Below are positions 30,022 through 41,004 of a stretch of 64,000 bases of DNA, piece by piece. Both the position numbers and the translations under genes were made by a program. Every line of letters begins with the position of its first letter. The stretch's first letter is position 1. Under the pieces are notes generated by a model. The model was not told the origin of the DNA. It saw only the letters and a list, made by a program, of their open reading frames with translations, and searched no databases. The DNA is taken from the NCBI GenBank assembly GCA_009760855.2, contig WPIO01000044.1:2675393-2739392 (forward strand), given 5' to 3'. The DNA is from Cristatella mucedo (Eukaryota > Bryozoa > Phylactolaemata > Cristatellidae).

Positions 30022-31128
30022 TTAATTACTGCAACGTTTTTTCAACTCACTAAGTAGTTTCTTAACCTCTCTATCTATTTCTTCTGTTGTTGCGCCCCTC
30101 GCATAAAGAGTACTAAACAACATTTGACTCTCACTTTTATAGTCACAATGCTTTTTTCCACCAACTTTACTCGCTTCTACTTGTTTTATTGCATTTTTTT
30201 ACTTCTGGTAAATAATCAACTCCACCATTTTCCACTAGTGCTCTTCCATGATCCGTATAGTTTAATCGGTTCTTTACTTCTTCTCTTTGTACTTTACCTG
30301 ATACATCAATATCTGTTCCACCATTAATTAGTTTTACCATATCATTCAAATCTTCTATTGCATTTCTTAATCTTTCACTTTGTAAAGTCAGTGCCTCCAT
30401 TCGTTGCTCGTGAGTTTTCATAGGTGGTGCTTTACCAGTGAACATTGTAGTATCTATTAATTTTTTTATTAGACCAGCAACAGCGACAGCGATTAAAATT
30501 CCAGTTCCAACACCTCCAATTATACTAGCAATCAAACCAACAAGTGCATGAATAGTAGGAAGAAATCCACCAGACCTAACCTCTAAGAAATTCTTTGACC
30601 AAGATTTAGAATCTAATTGACTAGCATCCCAATTAATTTCTTGACCAAGCACTTCACTTAAATATTGACTAGGATTCCAATGCCAAGGGTAATTATCTTT
30701 TTCTGCTATAAGTAATACATCATTAATCGTAAGACCTATTTCTAAAGATTCAATCATCTTTTTTAATCCTTGTTTTTTCTCTGACATTGTTTTACAGAAT
30801 ATTTGTCCATATTTACCACTACTAATATCATCTACTATTCCTTTTATAAATAAAGATAGATCAACTATTCCTGTGAAACCTGATAAGAATCCACCTAAAA
30901 CATTAGCACCTGCACCAATTACTTTAAGAGACTGTAAGACTTTAGGAACTGCTGTTGCAATTTTTTCAGATGCTTGTAGTGATAATCTTGCTGCAAGTTT
31001 TGGTAATATTTTTGTTACTACTTTTTCACCATTGTTGCAGTTTTAACACCTTCTAACACTTCTGAAGTTGTTTTAGTCCCTTCTTTTAAATCTGAAACTC
31101 CGTTGCCTCTTTTTACTTTTTTTATCAT
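30022..31128 (-). pseudogene. Membrane-segment protein (element C)
   Basis: From 31128: a basic start, VKTATMVKK-type amphipathic region, a Leu/Gly segment, then frame 30787-30167 with WHWNPSQYLSEVLGQEINWD, a hydrophobic stretch (LVGLIASIIGGVGTGILIAV) and a charged C-terminal part (LTLQSERLRNAIEDLNDMVK) ending KKRCSN. Frame changes near 31035, 30790 and 30170. About 360 codons in total. One long hydrophobic segment suggests membrane insertion. Confidence 0.6.
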
Positions 31129-31130
31129 AT

Positions 31131-31407
31131 ATAATTATAATAATAATAATAATAATGCACTTGATAAAGCGCCCTCAGAGAACTTAATCTCTTTCTAGGC
31201 GCTTTACATTTGCTGCAAAGTGATATGCAATTGAATGGTAAGTAAAATCGTGCTTGAAAAACAAACAAAATGAATAATATGGTTAGGGGTGACATGCACA
31301 GGGTCAGCATGCAAATGTGGTTAGTGGCAGCATGCACAGTGTCAGCACGCATAAGCACATCAAGGACGAATCACAGGGACCCACTAAATGCTGTCCAAAA
31401 TAGGTGT
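31131..31407 (-). mobile_element. LINE-b 3' end, copy 2
   Basis: (AAT)n at 31134-31155, then the stem-loop and 3' UTR sequence shared with the other copies; very short, with only 3' non-coding sequence and about 10 codons of RT. It lies in the small divergent gap between the membrane-protein gene and fibre 1. Confidence 0.85.
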
Positions 31408-31423
31408 GTATATATTATAAGTA

Positions 31424-32287
31424 ATGGAAAAAGTTAGAAAATTATATGGTAATATTTATACTAATCTTGATGCAAATAATAATAGAATAAATAACTTAGG
31501 ATTTCCTGTTAACAGTGGTGATGCTATAAGATTGGATTATGCTCTTAGTACAAGTGCTGGTAACAATGTCATTAGTAATCCTTCAGGAGAAATAGCAAAA
31601 GTATCAGCTCTAACTGATTTGTTATCAAAGAGTGGAGCAGTAATGAAATCACAATTGAATTGTAAGAATGCTGTTGTTATATCTGGTAATTCAGCAGATG
31701 GAACTGTATACTCAGATTTAAGACCTTATAAAGTAATAAACTATGGATTACTTAAAAGTATGACAGCAGTATTTCAAGGTAAAGCAATGGCAAGTATAGA
31801 TATGGGAAATAAGAATATTATGAATGTAAAAGTTTTTGATGTAGCATCAAAACAATACGTTGATAGTAATAAACAAGTAACATAAAAATACTTAGGTTTG
31901 AATGGCACTTATCTAAGTATATTCTACCTTGATATGTTGGGTCTTAACATTTCTGCTAATGGAAGTACAGGTAATGCATTTCAACCTAAACAAAGTACAC
32001 CTGATGATATACCTGTTGATGAAGCTACTAGAAAAATCGTAGCATACAATACTAATCTTAAAACATTCTTTCCAGGAGTGTTGCCTAATTTTAGTATGGT
32101 ATCTAATATCATGTATGCAACTAATAAAACTAATTCTTATTTAGAATTAACTAGTGATAATACTTATGGTGTAAGTGATACAGTAGTTTTAATAGTTAAC
32201 ATTGATACGACATGTAGATATGCTATTGATAAGTTTACAGTTGCTAGTGGAATTACTTTTATAGATTTTATTGTTCGTATTGTATAG
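31424..32287 (+). pseudogene. Fibre-like protein 1 (element C)
   Basis: MEKVRKLYGNIYTNLDANNN starts it; repeats continue (LGFPVNSGDAIRLDY, SIDMGNKNIMNVKVFDVASK). One TAA at 31883 and a small deletion separate the shaft from a ~120-residue head ending YAIDKFTVASGITF. The head has TNLKTFFPG and NTYGVSD, shared with the A and D copies. Inferred receptor-binding fibre; the head is the likely ligand-contacting part. Confidence 0.6.
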
Positions 32288-32290
32288 AAA

Positions 32291-33113
32291 TGCTAGGGAA
32301 AAGAAGTAGAGGAAAAACATAAAAGGATTGTATTAAGAAAACTGGTGATATACTTGGTGGAAATCTAAATATGGATAAAAATCTTAAAAAGAATTTAGGT
32401 GATCCTGTTGATGCTGGTGATGCAGTAAATAGAAAGTATATAGATACAAACTTTGTTACTAAGATTTCTAGATCTACTACGAATGATGAAGATATTGATA
32501 TGAATAATTTTAGAATAGTAGATCTTTCTAATCCTATTGATCCTAGTGGTGCTGCAACGAAAGATTATGCTGATACTAAACTATCACTTACTGGTGGAAC
32601 AATTAGAGGAAATCTAGTTGTAAATGGTGTTATTAGAACTAATGTTTCATATGATGGTAGAAATCCAGACTTAGATTATACTGTTCCTAATGAGAAGTTT
32701 ATAGATGATAACTTTCTTAAGTTACATGGTGGAACAGTTAATGGTAATTTGACATGCAAAATAATTTTATTAGAATTGTAAATGATCCTGTTAATCCAAC
32801 TGATGGTGTAAACCTTGGTTATCTAAATGAAGTATCAGATGGAAATGTTGCAGAAGTTAGATTCTATGCAAAGTATCTTTCAACAGATGGTGGTGCAACA
32901 TATACATTTCCAAAAATGACTAAACAACCATCACCTAATGGAGATACAGTATTTGTTATAGATGATTATGATTTTATATTTTATAGATGGTTGTATGTTA
33001 TATGTGCAATATATGAATCAGGTAGCTATTATTTTGATACTAAAAGTGGGAAATACTTGCCAGAAGAAAGAGCTACTGATAAAAATTACTATATCAGAGA
33101 CAAGTTACTTTAA
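32291..33113 (+). pseudogene. Fibre-like protein 2 (element C)
   Basis: It follows fibre 1 by 3 bp, behind gtatagaaATG. A TAA at 32321 and a one-base change near 32755 are the visible lesions. It carries four repeat units (NLNMDKNLKKNLGDPVDAGD, IVDLSNPIDPSGAATKDYAD and others) and a C-terminal head with VFVIDDYDFIFYRWLYV that differs from those of A and D, so the head has diverged while the shaft is conserved. Sequence 33114-33267 continues as degenerate coding sequence. Confidence 0.55.
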
Positions 33114-33267
33114 GTTCATTTAATCAATATGACAAATTTAGATATTCATTATTTGGAGGTTATACTCTTGATAGAAACAAACTTGTAAGTGCTGGTGATA
33201 TATTAATGACTAATGATTTACATTTTTCAGTTTTATTAATTACTGTTTATATAGCACTAAGATCAAC

Positions 33268-33860
33268 ATGCTTTCCAAAAGAGATTTACAAATGGAAGAA
33301 ACATTGAACTTTGATTCAAATAGAGTAATAAATGTTGGAGAAACAGTTGATTCATTAGAAACAGTTAATAAAGCGTTTGCTGATAATAATTATCTAAGAA
33401 AAAATTCAGTTTCAGATCAACATATAACTGGTAATTTATCTGCAAACTCGAAAAAGTATGTAACAATATCAGATCCTGTAAATGGAAGAGATATTGCAAC
33501 AAAAAATATATTGATACAAAAACAGGAATGTATAAACAAGATGAAACATTAAATGGAAATGTAAGTGTTAATAGACTAATAATGAATAGAAGAGAACCAA
33601 CTTTTACTAATTATTCTCCAACTGATGTAATTGCTAATAAGTACATACATCATTTCTATTTGAAGTGTGGTAAGATACCTTTTGTTAGAACATTTATTAA
33701 TAATGTTGGTTTTATTTGATATTGGGGTAATTTAACTGCAGATAGTATAAGTAATATTGGAATAATACCACAATCCTATTATTCATCAAATCGTACAGAA
33801 GCGCTTGTTAAAAAATCAGATTTTGATGAAAAAATAAAAAACCTGTCTACTCTAGTATGA
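33268..33860 (+). pseudogene. Fibre-like protein 3 (element C)
   Basis: It starts MLSKRDLQMEETLNFDSNR. Repeat units DSLETVNKAFADNNYL and YVTISDPVNGRDIATK are followed by a frame change near 33505 and then NGNVSVNRLIMNRREP. Stop TGA at 33858-33860 overlaps the next gene's ATG (ATGA). Confidence 0.55.
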
Positions 33861-34063
33861 CTATAAGGCTTATGGATATAAAAAACAATCCAGTTGATAT
33901 TAATAAAACCTATCCAGCCAATAATTCATTAGTTTACTCAATAGTTAAAAAGACTGATGGTGAAGTAACAACTATTGTAGATAATCAGCAATTTGCAGAA
34001 CTTCCGAATCAAGCTGCAGTATATGACTTATATTACTCAAAAGTATTGATTTATATAGCGTAA
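33857..34063 (+). CDS. Fibre-companion protein (element C), shortened
   Basis: It begins at an ATG overlapping the fibre 3 stop. 68 codons, starting TIRLMDIKNNPVDINK; relatives at 17515 and 58222 are longer (about 150 codons). Translational coupling to fibre 3 is suggested by the ATGA overlap. Function unknown; a fibre assembly partner is conceivable. Confidence 0.45.
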   Translation: MTIRLMDIKNNPVDINKTYPANNSLVYSIVKKTDGEVTTIVDNQQFAELPNQAAVYDLYYSKVLIYIA

Positions 34064-34167
34064 AAAGATAGAATTGATGGAGATGTTGTAATTTCATCAA
34101 TAAAACAGATATTTATTAATAAACATTTCATCTTCTGTATATTGTTTTTATGTTTTATTTAATTTAA

Positions 34168-34647
34168 TTAAACAGTGCTTGGATCAGGTTGGGATAGTGC
34201 TGCCTCAGCTGCTTTTTGTTTTGGACTCTTACCATCTGTAATACTTGGTAGAACTGCATAACACTCATCCATAACAATTGAAGTGATGTCAGGTTTAACA
34301 CCAGATATTCTAGATATGACTGTAGACATTGACGGAAGTTGTGATGCAATCCAAGTCGTATAATCAGCAATCTCACTAGGATCATCGAGAAGAGCATCAA
34401 CTTTAGATCTAACTCTTTCCTCAAGACCTGATAGAACTTCAGATTGACCTGCACTAATAATCTTTTGTGCTTCAACATCTGCCTCATCAAGGTAGAATTT
34501 CTTAACAGATGTATCAGTCATCTCTGAAATATCAGAATTGAGTAGTTGCTCATCATATACTGTCATTCTTGACCTAACAAGATAATCAACGTAAGATTTA
34601 AGTGCCAATGCAGAAGTTGCAAGACTGGGATCAGTAACGGCTTCCAT
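34168..34647 (-). CDS. MAEVTDP-type helical protein, intact (element C)
   Basis: 159 codons, start directly after tatataggaaATG on the minus strand. Helical with MTDTSVKKFYLDEADVEAQK, SEVLSGLEERVRSKVDALLD and DECYAVLPSI blocks, ending in an Ala/Pro/Gln tail. No lesion visible. It is convergent with the fibre cluster and is the first of the small minus-strand genes leading to the polymerase. Unknown function. Confidence 0.6.
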   Translation of the reverse strand: MEAVTDPSLATSALALKSYVDYLVRSRMTVYDEQLLNSDISEMTDTSVKKFYLDEADVEAQKIISAGQSEVLSGLEERVRSKVDALLDDPSEIADYTTWIASQLPSMSTVISRISGVKPDITSIVMDECYAVLPSITDGKSPKQKAAEAALSQPDPSTV

Positions 34648-34689
34648 TTCCTATATAATAATAAAAAATTAAATACATACAGATTAAAA

Positions 34690-34926
34690 TCAAAAATTTC
34701 TCGCGGATTCACGATTAATACTATCAAAAAGAGAATCTATCAATTTTTGACGCTTATCTATTTTATTATAAAGAATACTCATTTTATGTAACCTTTCTTT
34801 AACTGAATCAGATAGTTTATTAACATATTGATAAGACTCATGATCATCAACATTAAAAGCTCTAGTGCAAAGTGTACTTGCATAAACTCTAACACGTTCA
34901 TTAGATAGCATTTTTTCAATACCCAT
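34690..34926 (-). CDS. Small helical protein 1 (element C)
   Basis: 78 codons after tatatagaaaATG. MGIEKMLSNERVRVYAST then a Lys/Ser/Asp-rich helical tail. Weak resemblance in length and start pattern to the neighbouring small genes, suggesting a diverged tandem family. No known domain. Confidence 0.5.
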   Translation of the reverse strand: MGIEKMLSNERVRVYASTLCTRAFNVDDHESYQYVNKLSDSVKERLHKMSILYNKIDKRQKLIDSLFDSINRESARNF

Positions 34927-34975
34927 TTTCTATATATAAATAAAAAATACGTGCACGCAGATTAAAGAAAATCAA

Positions 34976-35215
34976 TTATATCATAAATGGATAACGATTA
35001 GCCCCTTTCAATCTATCACAAACTTCTTTCATCTTATTAGAAGCATCACAGATCTCTAAAAGAGCATCAATAGTTTTCCAATCTACTTGTTTTATAGCAT
35101 TATAAAATTTACTAAAGTTATAACAATCATTATCATTATAATTTATTTTAAATATCACTAGAAACATCCTCCTTGAATGATAACATGCAAAGATCCTTTC
35201 AATTTCATCTTCCAT
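34976..35215 (-). CDS. Small helical protein 2 (element C)
   Basis: 79 codons after tttatagaaaATG. MEDEIERIFACYHSRRMFLV, CYNFSKFYNAIKQVDWKTID, ALLEICDASNKMKEVCDRLK. The pattern of an acidic start, a Cys-containing helix and the LLEICDAxxKM block is shared with 60380-60598, 60034-60276 and the MDVSRILSC family, so these are paralogues. Confidence 0.55.
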   Translation of the reverse strand: MEDEIERIFACYHSRRMFLVIFKINYNDNDCYNFSKFYNAIKQVDWKTIDALLEICDASNKMKEVCDRLKGANRYPFMI

Positions 35216-35251
35216 TTTCTATAAATTACTTATAAAATATTTAATACAAAA

Positions 35252-35527
35252 TTAATTAATTACTACTCCTGGTTTTGTTGTTGGTGTTTTAGATTTTTTA
35301 TTTGCTTCCTCGAGCATCTCATTTATCTTACTACGACTCTCCATTAGTTTGTCACATGTAGCACATATGTCTATAAGAATACTAATATAAGAACTATCTA
35401 TATCTGGAATGAGTTTGTCTAGTGAATGCTTAACTATACATTGATCTTGACCTTTTAGTTTTTGAAAACAGATTTTTACCGCCATTTCTCTAGATTATTC
35501 ACAACTTAAAACTCTTGAGACATCCAT
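35252..35527 (-). pseudogene. MDVSRILSC-type small protein (element C)
   Basis: The start at 35527 follows tatatagaaATG, but a TAA replaces a Gln codon at 35495-35497 (codon 11). The rest (AVKICFQKLKGQDQCIVKHS, IPDIDSSYISILIDICATCD) is open to 35252. Compare 60635-60910, which is intact. Confidence 0.6.
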
Positions 35528-35839
35528 TTCTATATATAAAAATAAAATTGTATTTAATTGAAATGAAAAACCTTCTGAGTTATCTACCAATGATTCAAGA
35601 CACTCTTCATATAACTTTGATTCTTCTTCTGTAAGTTGTTGTTTACCAAAAAGGAATTCTTCTAGATCTACCTCTTCATCTTCTGATTCACATCCTGTTT
35701 CAATGTAAGATGAAGCTTCAGACTCATAAGACTCATATTCAGATTCTGTTTCCATTTGATAATCAGGGTCATCAATTGAATCCTCTGAATACTCTGACTC
35801 GCTATCAGAACTGCTAATATTGATTTCTTTTGGATCCAT
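35495..35839 (-). CDS. Small acidic protein (element C), read-through end
   Basis: Begins MDPKEINISSSDSESEYSED; Glu/Ser/Tyr-rich, with EEVDLEEFLFGKQQL. Its own stop has been lost, so the frame runs through the next gene's promoter motif and first ten codons to the TAA at 35495, the same stop that truncates that gene. Counterpart of 2-253. Confidence 0.55.
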   Translation of the reverse strand: MDPKEINISSSDSESEYSEDSIDDPDYQMETESEYESYESEASSYIETGCESEDEEVDLEEFLFGKQQLTEEESKLYEECLESLVDNSEGFSFQLNTILFLYIEMDVSRVLSCE

Positions 35840-36000
35840 CCTACAATAGTAAAATAAATTGTGTTAATATATATTTATTTTCTCCATTGACTCGTATAGC
35901 TCTACTTCTTTTTGTATATCAACTAATTTTTATCATCTTTTTTTTTTATTTATCTGAAAATCTAACTCTCTTTACTGTTAAAGGTTTAGTATTTTCAATC

Positions 36001-39000
36001 TTACTTTTCGGCATCTATACTAATATTACAAGTTTTACAGTGACCTGGATTTGTAACATTGCTTAATGCTTCTTCGATCTTGTAATTACCGTATGCATAA
36101 CTACAGCAACCACAATCTAACCAATAACGTTTTGATTCGAATGCTGATAGTGCTCTTTTCTTTAGTTTCCTTGTAATAATATTATGTTTACTTTGTGTCA
36201 TACGATAGAAATCTCTATCAAGTGTCTCGTCAAGTCTTTAGTATCAAGACTATCAATATAAATTTAATTTGCTCTAGATAGACATTGAATGTCTTCATTA
36301 TGTGTTATCTTTGAATTCTTAATTACTTCTTTTGGAACACCTTTCGCTTTCATAATTGATTTATTAGCAGCAGAATATAGTTTTGGTCCTAAAGCAATGA
36401 ATTCATCAATCTTTGCTCCACCCATTTCATCTTTGAATTTACCAAACTCGTCTTTATGAAACTAGTCTTTAATATCAAACATCTCTTTCTCAAAGTTTTC
36501 ACTTTTAATATCAACAACTAATGAATCAGTATCAGTGTATAATAAACTTAATCTATCATTAAACTTAGCCTTCAATGTGTCATAGTAAAACCTTTGCATG
36601 TGTAATTTTGATAAATCAAGAATTGCAACACCTATAAGCATTGGTTTGTTTAGAAGTGTATTCTTCCTTGAGTGTTCGAAACCAACTAGTGATTTATCAA
36701 AGCATCTAATTTCTATAAGTCTAGGATCTCTCATTAATTTATTATACAATGAATCATTCTTATCTGTTCCAGTATTTACTAATCTAACACATGTTCTGTT
36801 TTCTACATTCTAACATGTTTTTCCAAAGATTTCACACATGAAACCTTTATATAAATTTCTTTTGAAGCTATCACCTTTACGTTCAAATTCAATCTTTTTA
36901 TCTGCACATATATCAATGAATGGTTTTGCCCAAGGTTCTTGATTAAATTTATATATTTTATTTATTTTAGTTGGAATCAAACCTTTACTAACAACAAATT
37001 GAAATTATCTGTAATGTGTTAGATAATTAGTTTTATTATTAAAATCACAAATCAACTTTGGTACAGTACTTGGACCTAATGAAAACTTTTGTTGGTATCT
37101 TGAAAACTCAGAATTATCAACAACTCTACTTTCAGGATAAAGTGGATAATCATTATGTAAATCGTGTAATTCCTTTGGATACTCAAAATCACATAAGACA
37201 AATATTCCTGTTTCTCCATCTTCAGGTAATGACATTATTTTTTCAAGTGACCAGTTACTTAAATCATCTTCAATAGGTTCTGTAATAGGTAAACACCACA
37301 TCATAACTGTTGGATATAAACTTGTAGCATCCCAGTACATAATATGATTATTGTCACTAGCCTTACAAAGTCTTTTACTGACTTGACAGACTCCACCTCT
37401 TATTGATTCCTTAAACTTTTGATATAGTTGTAAGTCTCCTTCCTTCTTACCTAATAAATGTATAGTACATTTGGTATAAAACAAAGTACAAGACCATGCA
37501 TAGTGTGGTGCAGATAGATAGTGAGCAGGATCTAGTTTAAACAACTCAATAAAACTGTTTCTGTATGCTTCATAACAATCAGCAAGAAGTGTAACGTCTG
37601 CATATAGATAAATATCATGATAATCTCCTAAATCTTCCATGTTAAAAAGTTTAAATACATTTAGTGCATGTTCATAGTCTTCAGTACTAATACCTTTATC
37701 AAAAGTAAGTTTACTATTGCATGCTTTAATATCTGGAATCTTAGTCTCGTTGAATTTATCAAAAGAGTCCATGTACTCGTAATGATAAATACCTTTTCTT
37801 GTTATAACATCTCTAAGAACCTTAACATCAATATTTTGATATAGTTTTTTAAAGACATCAATCGTAACATCAAAATTTGAATTTGCTTTCTTTATTGAAG
37901 TATAATATCAGTTAAACCACCAATCATAAAATTAATAGAATCTTTAAACTCAAAATCCTCAAATGACATTGACATATAATTCTCCATATTATGTGCAACA
38001 GGTTTACAATTAAGACTAAATGCTGACATTCCTTTCACAATCAAATGAGAGTCGTATCCTTTCAAATTGTGAATAAAGATTGGAAGCTTCCAACTAGTTT
38101 TTTAATCTAACAAGTGAGTTACAAAGTTTGTGTGCTGCCCCTCTAAATTTACAAGTAAAATGACAGTGATCTCTTTCTTTTATATTTACTTTTTCTTCAG
38201 CAAAAAATTTATCATTACATATCCAGCAACTAGTAGAATCATTAAATTGTTTACGAGCATCAGAATCAAAAATAATAGGTACAGCAGTGTGATCTAGTAA
38301 CTTATCTTTCAACTCGTACGAAACATTCATTATAGATTCTAAAAGTAACTCAACACAATCATTACTTCTATTTAGAAATATACAAGGCTTTCCTCCATTT
38401 ATATCATTATCTATTAATAATTTTCCATTAATATAAAAAATAATTGCACATGAGCCACATGGAACTTGTAACATATTAGTACATATATCACTGCATTTAC
38501 CCGTTGTTAATTTACTATTACAATAAGTTGGATTAATATTGTTAGATACTATACTTGCATAACAAACATCACATGTCTTTACATTCAAACTCTCAAAATC
38601 TGCATAACAAACGTATGGAGACTTAATTAGTTTTTCTTAGTCACTAAAATTGAAAAGTGTAGTATCTTTTATTCGTCCTGTTTTCTTATTTTGAATAATA
38701 CCAGGCATTTTTAATTTGGAATAACTAGAGTTAAGACCTTTACATAAAACTAAATGATTCTGAAAATCTACATCTGAAAATAGTTTGTCCATACACCTAT
38801 GACAATAAAATATTGATCTACCTTTATTAGGTGTTCTACAGAGTTCACTAAAATTCTTTATCAATGCATAATGACTTTTTCAGATTTATTTATCAATAAA
38901 AGATAAATATGTCTATCTGGAATCTCTAATTTTCTTGATACAATCCTTAGAGGATGTACATCTGATTTGTCATTATATTCATAAACATTTATACTAACAT

Positions 39001-39756
39001 TAAATAGTTTTTTAACGTCAATTACTTTGAGTGGCCATTCAAGTTGTGAAAGAGGTTAATTTAGCTCTTGATAATTACTTCTTAATATGTTAATTAAATC
39101 AATGTATCTCTCTGGATGTACACTTACAGGATTTAGGAATCTTAATACACACCATAACGCACAATATTTATCTTCATTCTTTATATTAATACAACAACGC
39201 TTCTTTGCTAAACCGGTTGGTAATGGTAAATAAGATGAACCTGCTCTAATAATATATTTACTAACATTAATCTCAAGACTTTTTACACCAATCAATCTCT
39301 AACCAGAAACTGGATTCTTATCAATAATTGTATCTATTGATTATTTTAAAGATTGTATTTGGTCTTTAATAATATTAGTATAATCAGATCTTTTAGCAAC
39401 TGCAACTAACTTAGAACCCGTTACAACACTATGAGAATGTGTGTCAGTTTGATCGTGATATGAATGAACTGAAATCTTTGTTTGTAATTTAAATGAAGAG
39501 AATCTAGTTGTTACTTCTTTTAATGCATTATTATAACTTGGTATTATACTATTAAAGAAATCATCCATTTCAGTTGCAGAATATTCTCTTCCCTTTAAGA
39601 ACATATCTCATGTTTTCCACTCGCTCCAATAAAATCTAATTTAAACTTATGAAGTCTAGAAGCAATACTTTTACTTGGAGTTATGTCATCAATATTAGTT
39701 AGCCTTCTTGACTCAGCGTGAAACGAGTTTCCCTTTTGAGGACTTTTTCGATACAT
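36001..39756 (-). pseudogene. POLB: Protein-primed-type DNA polymerase B (element C)
   Basis: About 1250 codons, with stops and frame changes roughly every 300-800 bp. From the N-terminus: a Maverick-type N-terminal region (GSSYLPLPTGLAKKRCCINI near 39200), INVYEYN near 38985, a zinc finger (IFYCHRCMDKLFSD), exonuclease I motif CYADFES near 38600, CWICNDKF and RDHCHFTCKFRGAAH, DPAHYLSAPHYAWSC, ESIRGGVCQVS, motif A YWDATSLYPTVM near 37330, motif C LLYTDTDSLVVD near 36520, and a Cys-rich C-terminus. It would replicate the linear genome. It lies next to the terminal repeat at 39907. Confidence 0.85.
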
Positions 39757-39906
39757 CTATATAAAGAAAAGAAAATTTGTTTAATTGAAAAAATAAATAA
39801 GACAAGTTTTAATGTTGGAGGAAAAGTAAACTATTAGGACAGTTTCACTTTCAAGACTTCGAAATGCGAACGATAGTGAGCATGAGGAGGATTGAAAGGG
39901 GAAATA

Positions 39907-39933
39907 TCCTCATAGGGTACTTTTCTTACAACA
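39907..39933 (+). repeat. Terminal-repeat-like sequence, copy 2 (end of element C)
   Basis: Same 27 bp as 10330-10356 with one mismatch; similarity extends a few bases to the left (gaa-t-tcct). Between it and the polymerase start (39757-39906) lie related inverted bits: ctattaggacagtt at 39831 is the reverse complement of 10325-10338. It abuts gypsy gag on the right, so it marks the outer end of element C. Confidence 0.65.
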
Positions 39934-40270
39934 GCGAAGACGCAGCTGCTCAGAAGCTGAACAACGTTGTAGTATGGCCTCGCGCAATCGATCGTACGGG
40001 TCCTCATCGGGAGGGTTTATTATGAGGTCGTGAAGCTCGTAAATCGTCGGCTCGCCAATGGCGGCCGACGTCAGGTGGAATTTAGTTCTCTGGTCCACAA
40101 TTTTCAAGAGGTTAAAATGATACTCAGGCGGGCTAGCTAAAGCACTTGGTCGCTTCGTAGAAATTCCGGCAATTTCACATGGCGATAGGAATCCGCAGCG
40201 CCACTTTCAGGTTTAAGCCAAAGCGATTGTTCGGTGTAGGAATACATATGGTCTTCGAAATAGCATAAGG
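39934..40270 (-). pseudogene. gag: Gypsy gag N-terminal part and leader
   Basis: Minus strand: KFHLTSAAIGEPTIYELHDL, then EDPYDRLREAILQRC and SASEQLRLR at the break. These residues directly precede the gag portion at 10357. The region upstream up to the LTR is untranslated leader and degenerate gag start. G/C-rich. Confidence 0.7.
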
Positions 40271-40280
40271 GTCACCAATT

Positions 40281-40590
40281 TGTAGGAGTAGTCTTCAGCT
40301 TAGGGCCCGGAAGGTTGACGAGCGTGTGTGCGGTGCAGCAAGCACCGATAGCAAAAGGAGTCACTGACCTCTCTACAAGATGTAATTGAATTCGCAAGAC
40401 TCTTCGTGAGCAGTACACGTCCGCGAGCCGGAGACGGACAACATGTCCACTCACGACTGCGGGAGCTGACCAATAGACCAGCGGGAAAAGATCGCACCAA
40501 TCAGCGGTGAGCGGCCGCAGAGACTTACGTTATGCACTCCTGCCCTGTCAGGCTAGGGCGGGGCGACGTGGTGGCGATGCTACGCCCACA
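40281..40590 (-). mobile_element. Gypsy 5' LTR
   Basis: On the minus strand the segment begins TGTGGGCG and ends CTCCTACA (TG...CA), immediately followed by AATTGGTGACCC, a primer-binding-site-like sequence. 310 bp, G/C-rich. No second LTR is in the window. The boundary is a call from motif structure alone. Confidence 0.6.
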
Positions 40591-41004
40591 CTTCTGCCGC
40601 AATAACTCAAGCTGTTTAATCTGCTAAACTTCAACTTTTTAACTTTATGCAGGAATCCCTATGGTGGCAGAGCATGGCAGCCATCAAAAGTGCGTATATT
40701 TTAATATTTTAAGCCCGCGTCGTTAACACAGCGAAGACTATTCCATAGACGTGGAGGTTATAGCTTTACACCACCAGCCATAGCTAACAAACGAATTTAT
40801 GAGTGTTTTTCCCTTTTACGACATCATGAAATTTTTCGCCAACCTCGGTTCCACATCGGTTGTCAAAAAATTCCCCGATGTCGTAAAAGGAAAAAACCTC
40901 TCATCATCAAATTCAATTATTTGTGTTACTTTTTCGAATAAACTGATAGTTTTAATATTTATTTAGCAGAAATATTTGAATTTTTTCAAAATTATATAGA
41001 AAAA
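40591..41004. other. Gene-free spacer between gypsy LTR and element D
   Basis: No coding sequence is visible. It may be original flanking DNA plus the left end of element D. It contains the imperfect inverted repeat at 40795-40909 and an A/T-rich stretch leading to the motif attatatagaaaaaATG at 40991-41007. No copy of the 27-bp terminal repeat is seen here. Confidence 0.6.
40795..40909. repeat. Long imperfect inverted repeat
   Basis: Left arm ...gtttttcccttttacgacatc... (40803-40844) pairs with right arm gatgtcgtaaaaggaaaaaac (40875-40896 core) around a ~13-nt loop near 40845-40857; looser pairing (atgag / ctcat) extends both arms to about 50 bp. It could be a small hairpin transposon, or the folded end of element D. 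Confidence 0.7.

Noticed and set aside
30124-30327. Hydrophobic plus-strand frames such as 30124-30327 and 35830-36066 as membrane proteins
   Set aside because: They are shadows of A/T-rich genes or of intergenic sequence on the other strand and are not conserved between copies.
34164-34490. Leu-rich minus-strand frame 34164-34490
   Set aside because: It is an alternate frame of the conserved 34168-34647 gene.
40272-40500. Minus-strand frames of 60-66 codons in the G/C-rich segment
   Set aside because: They lie in the gypsy LTR and leader, not coding.
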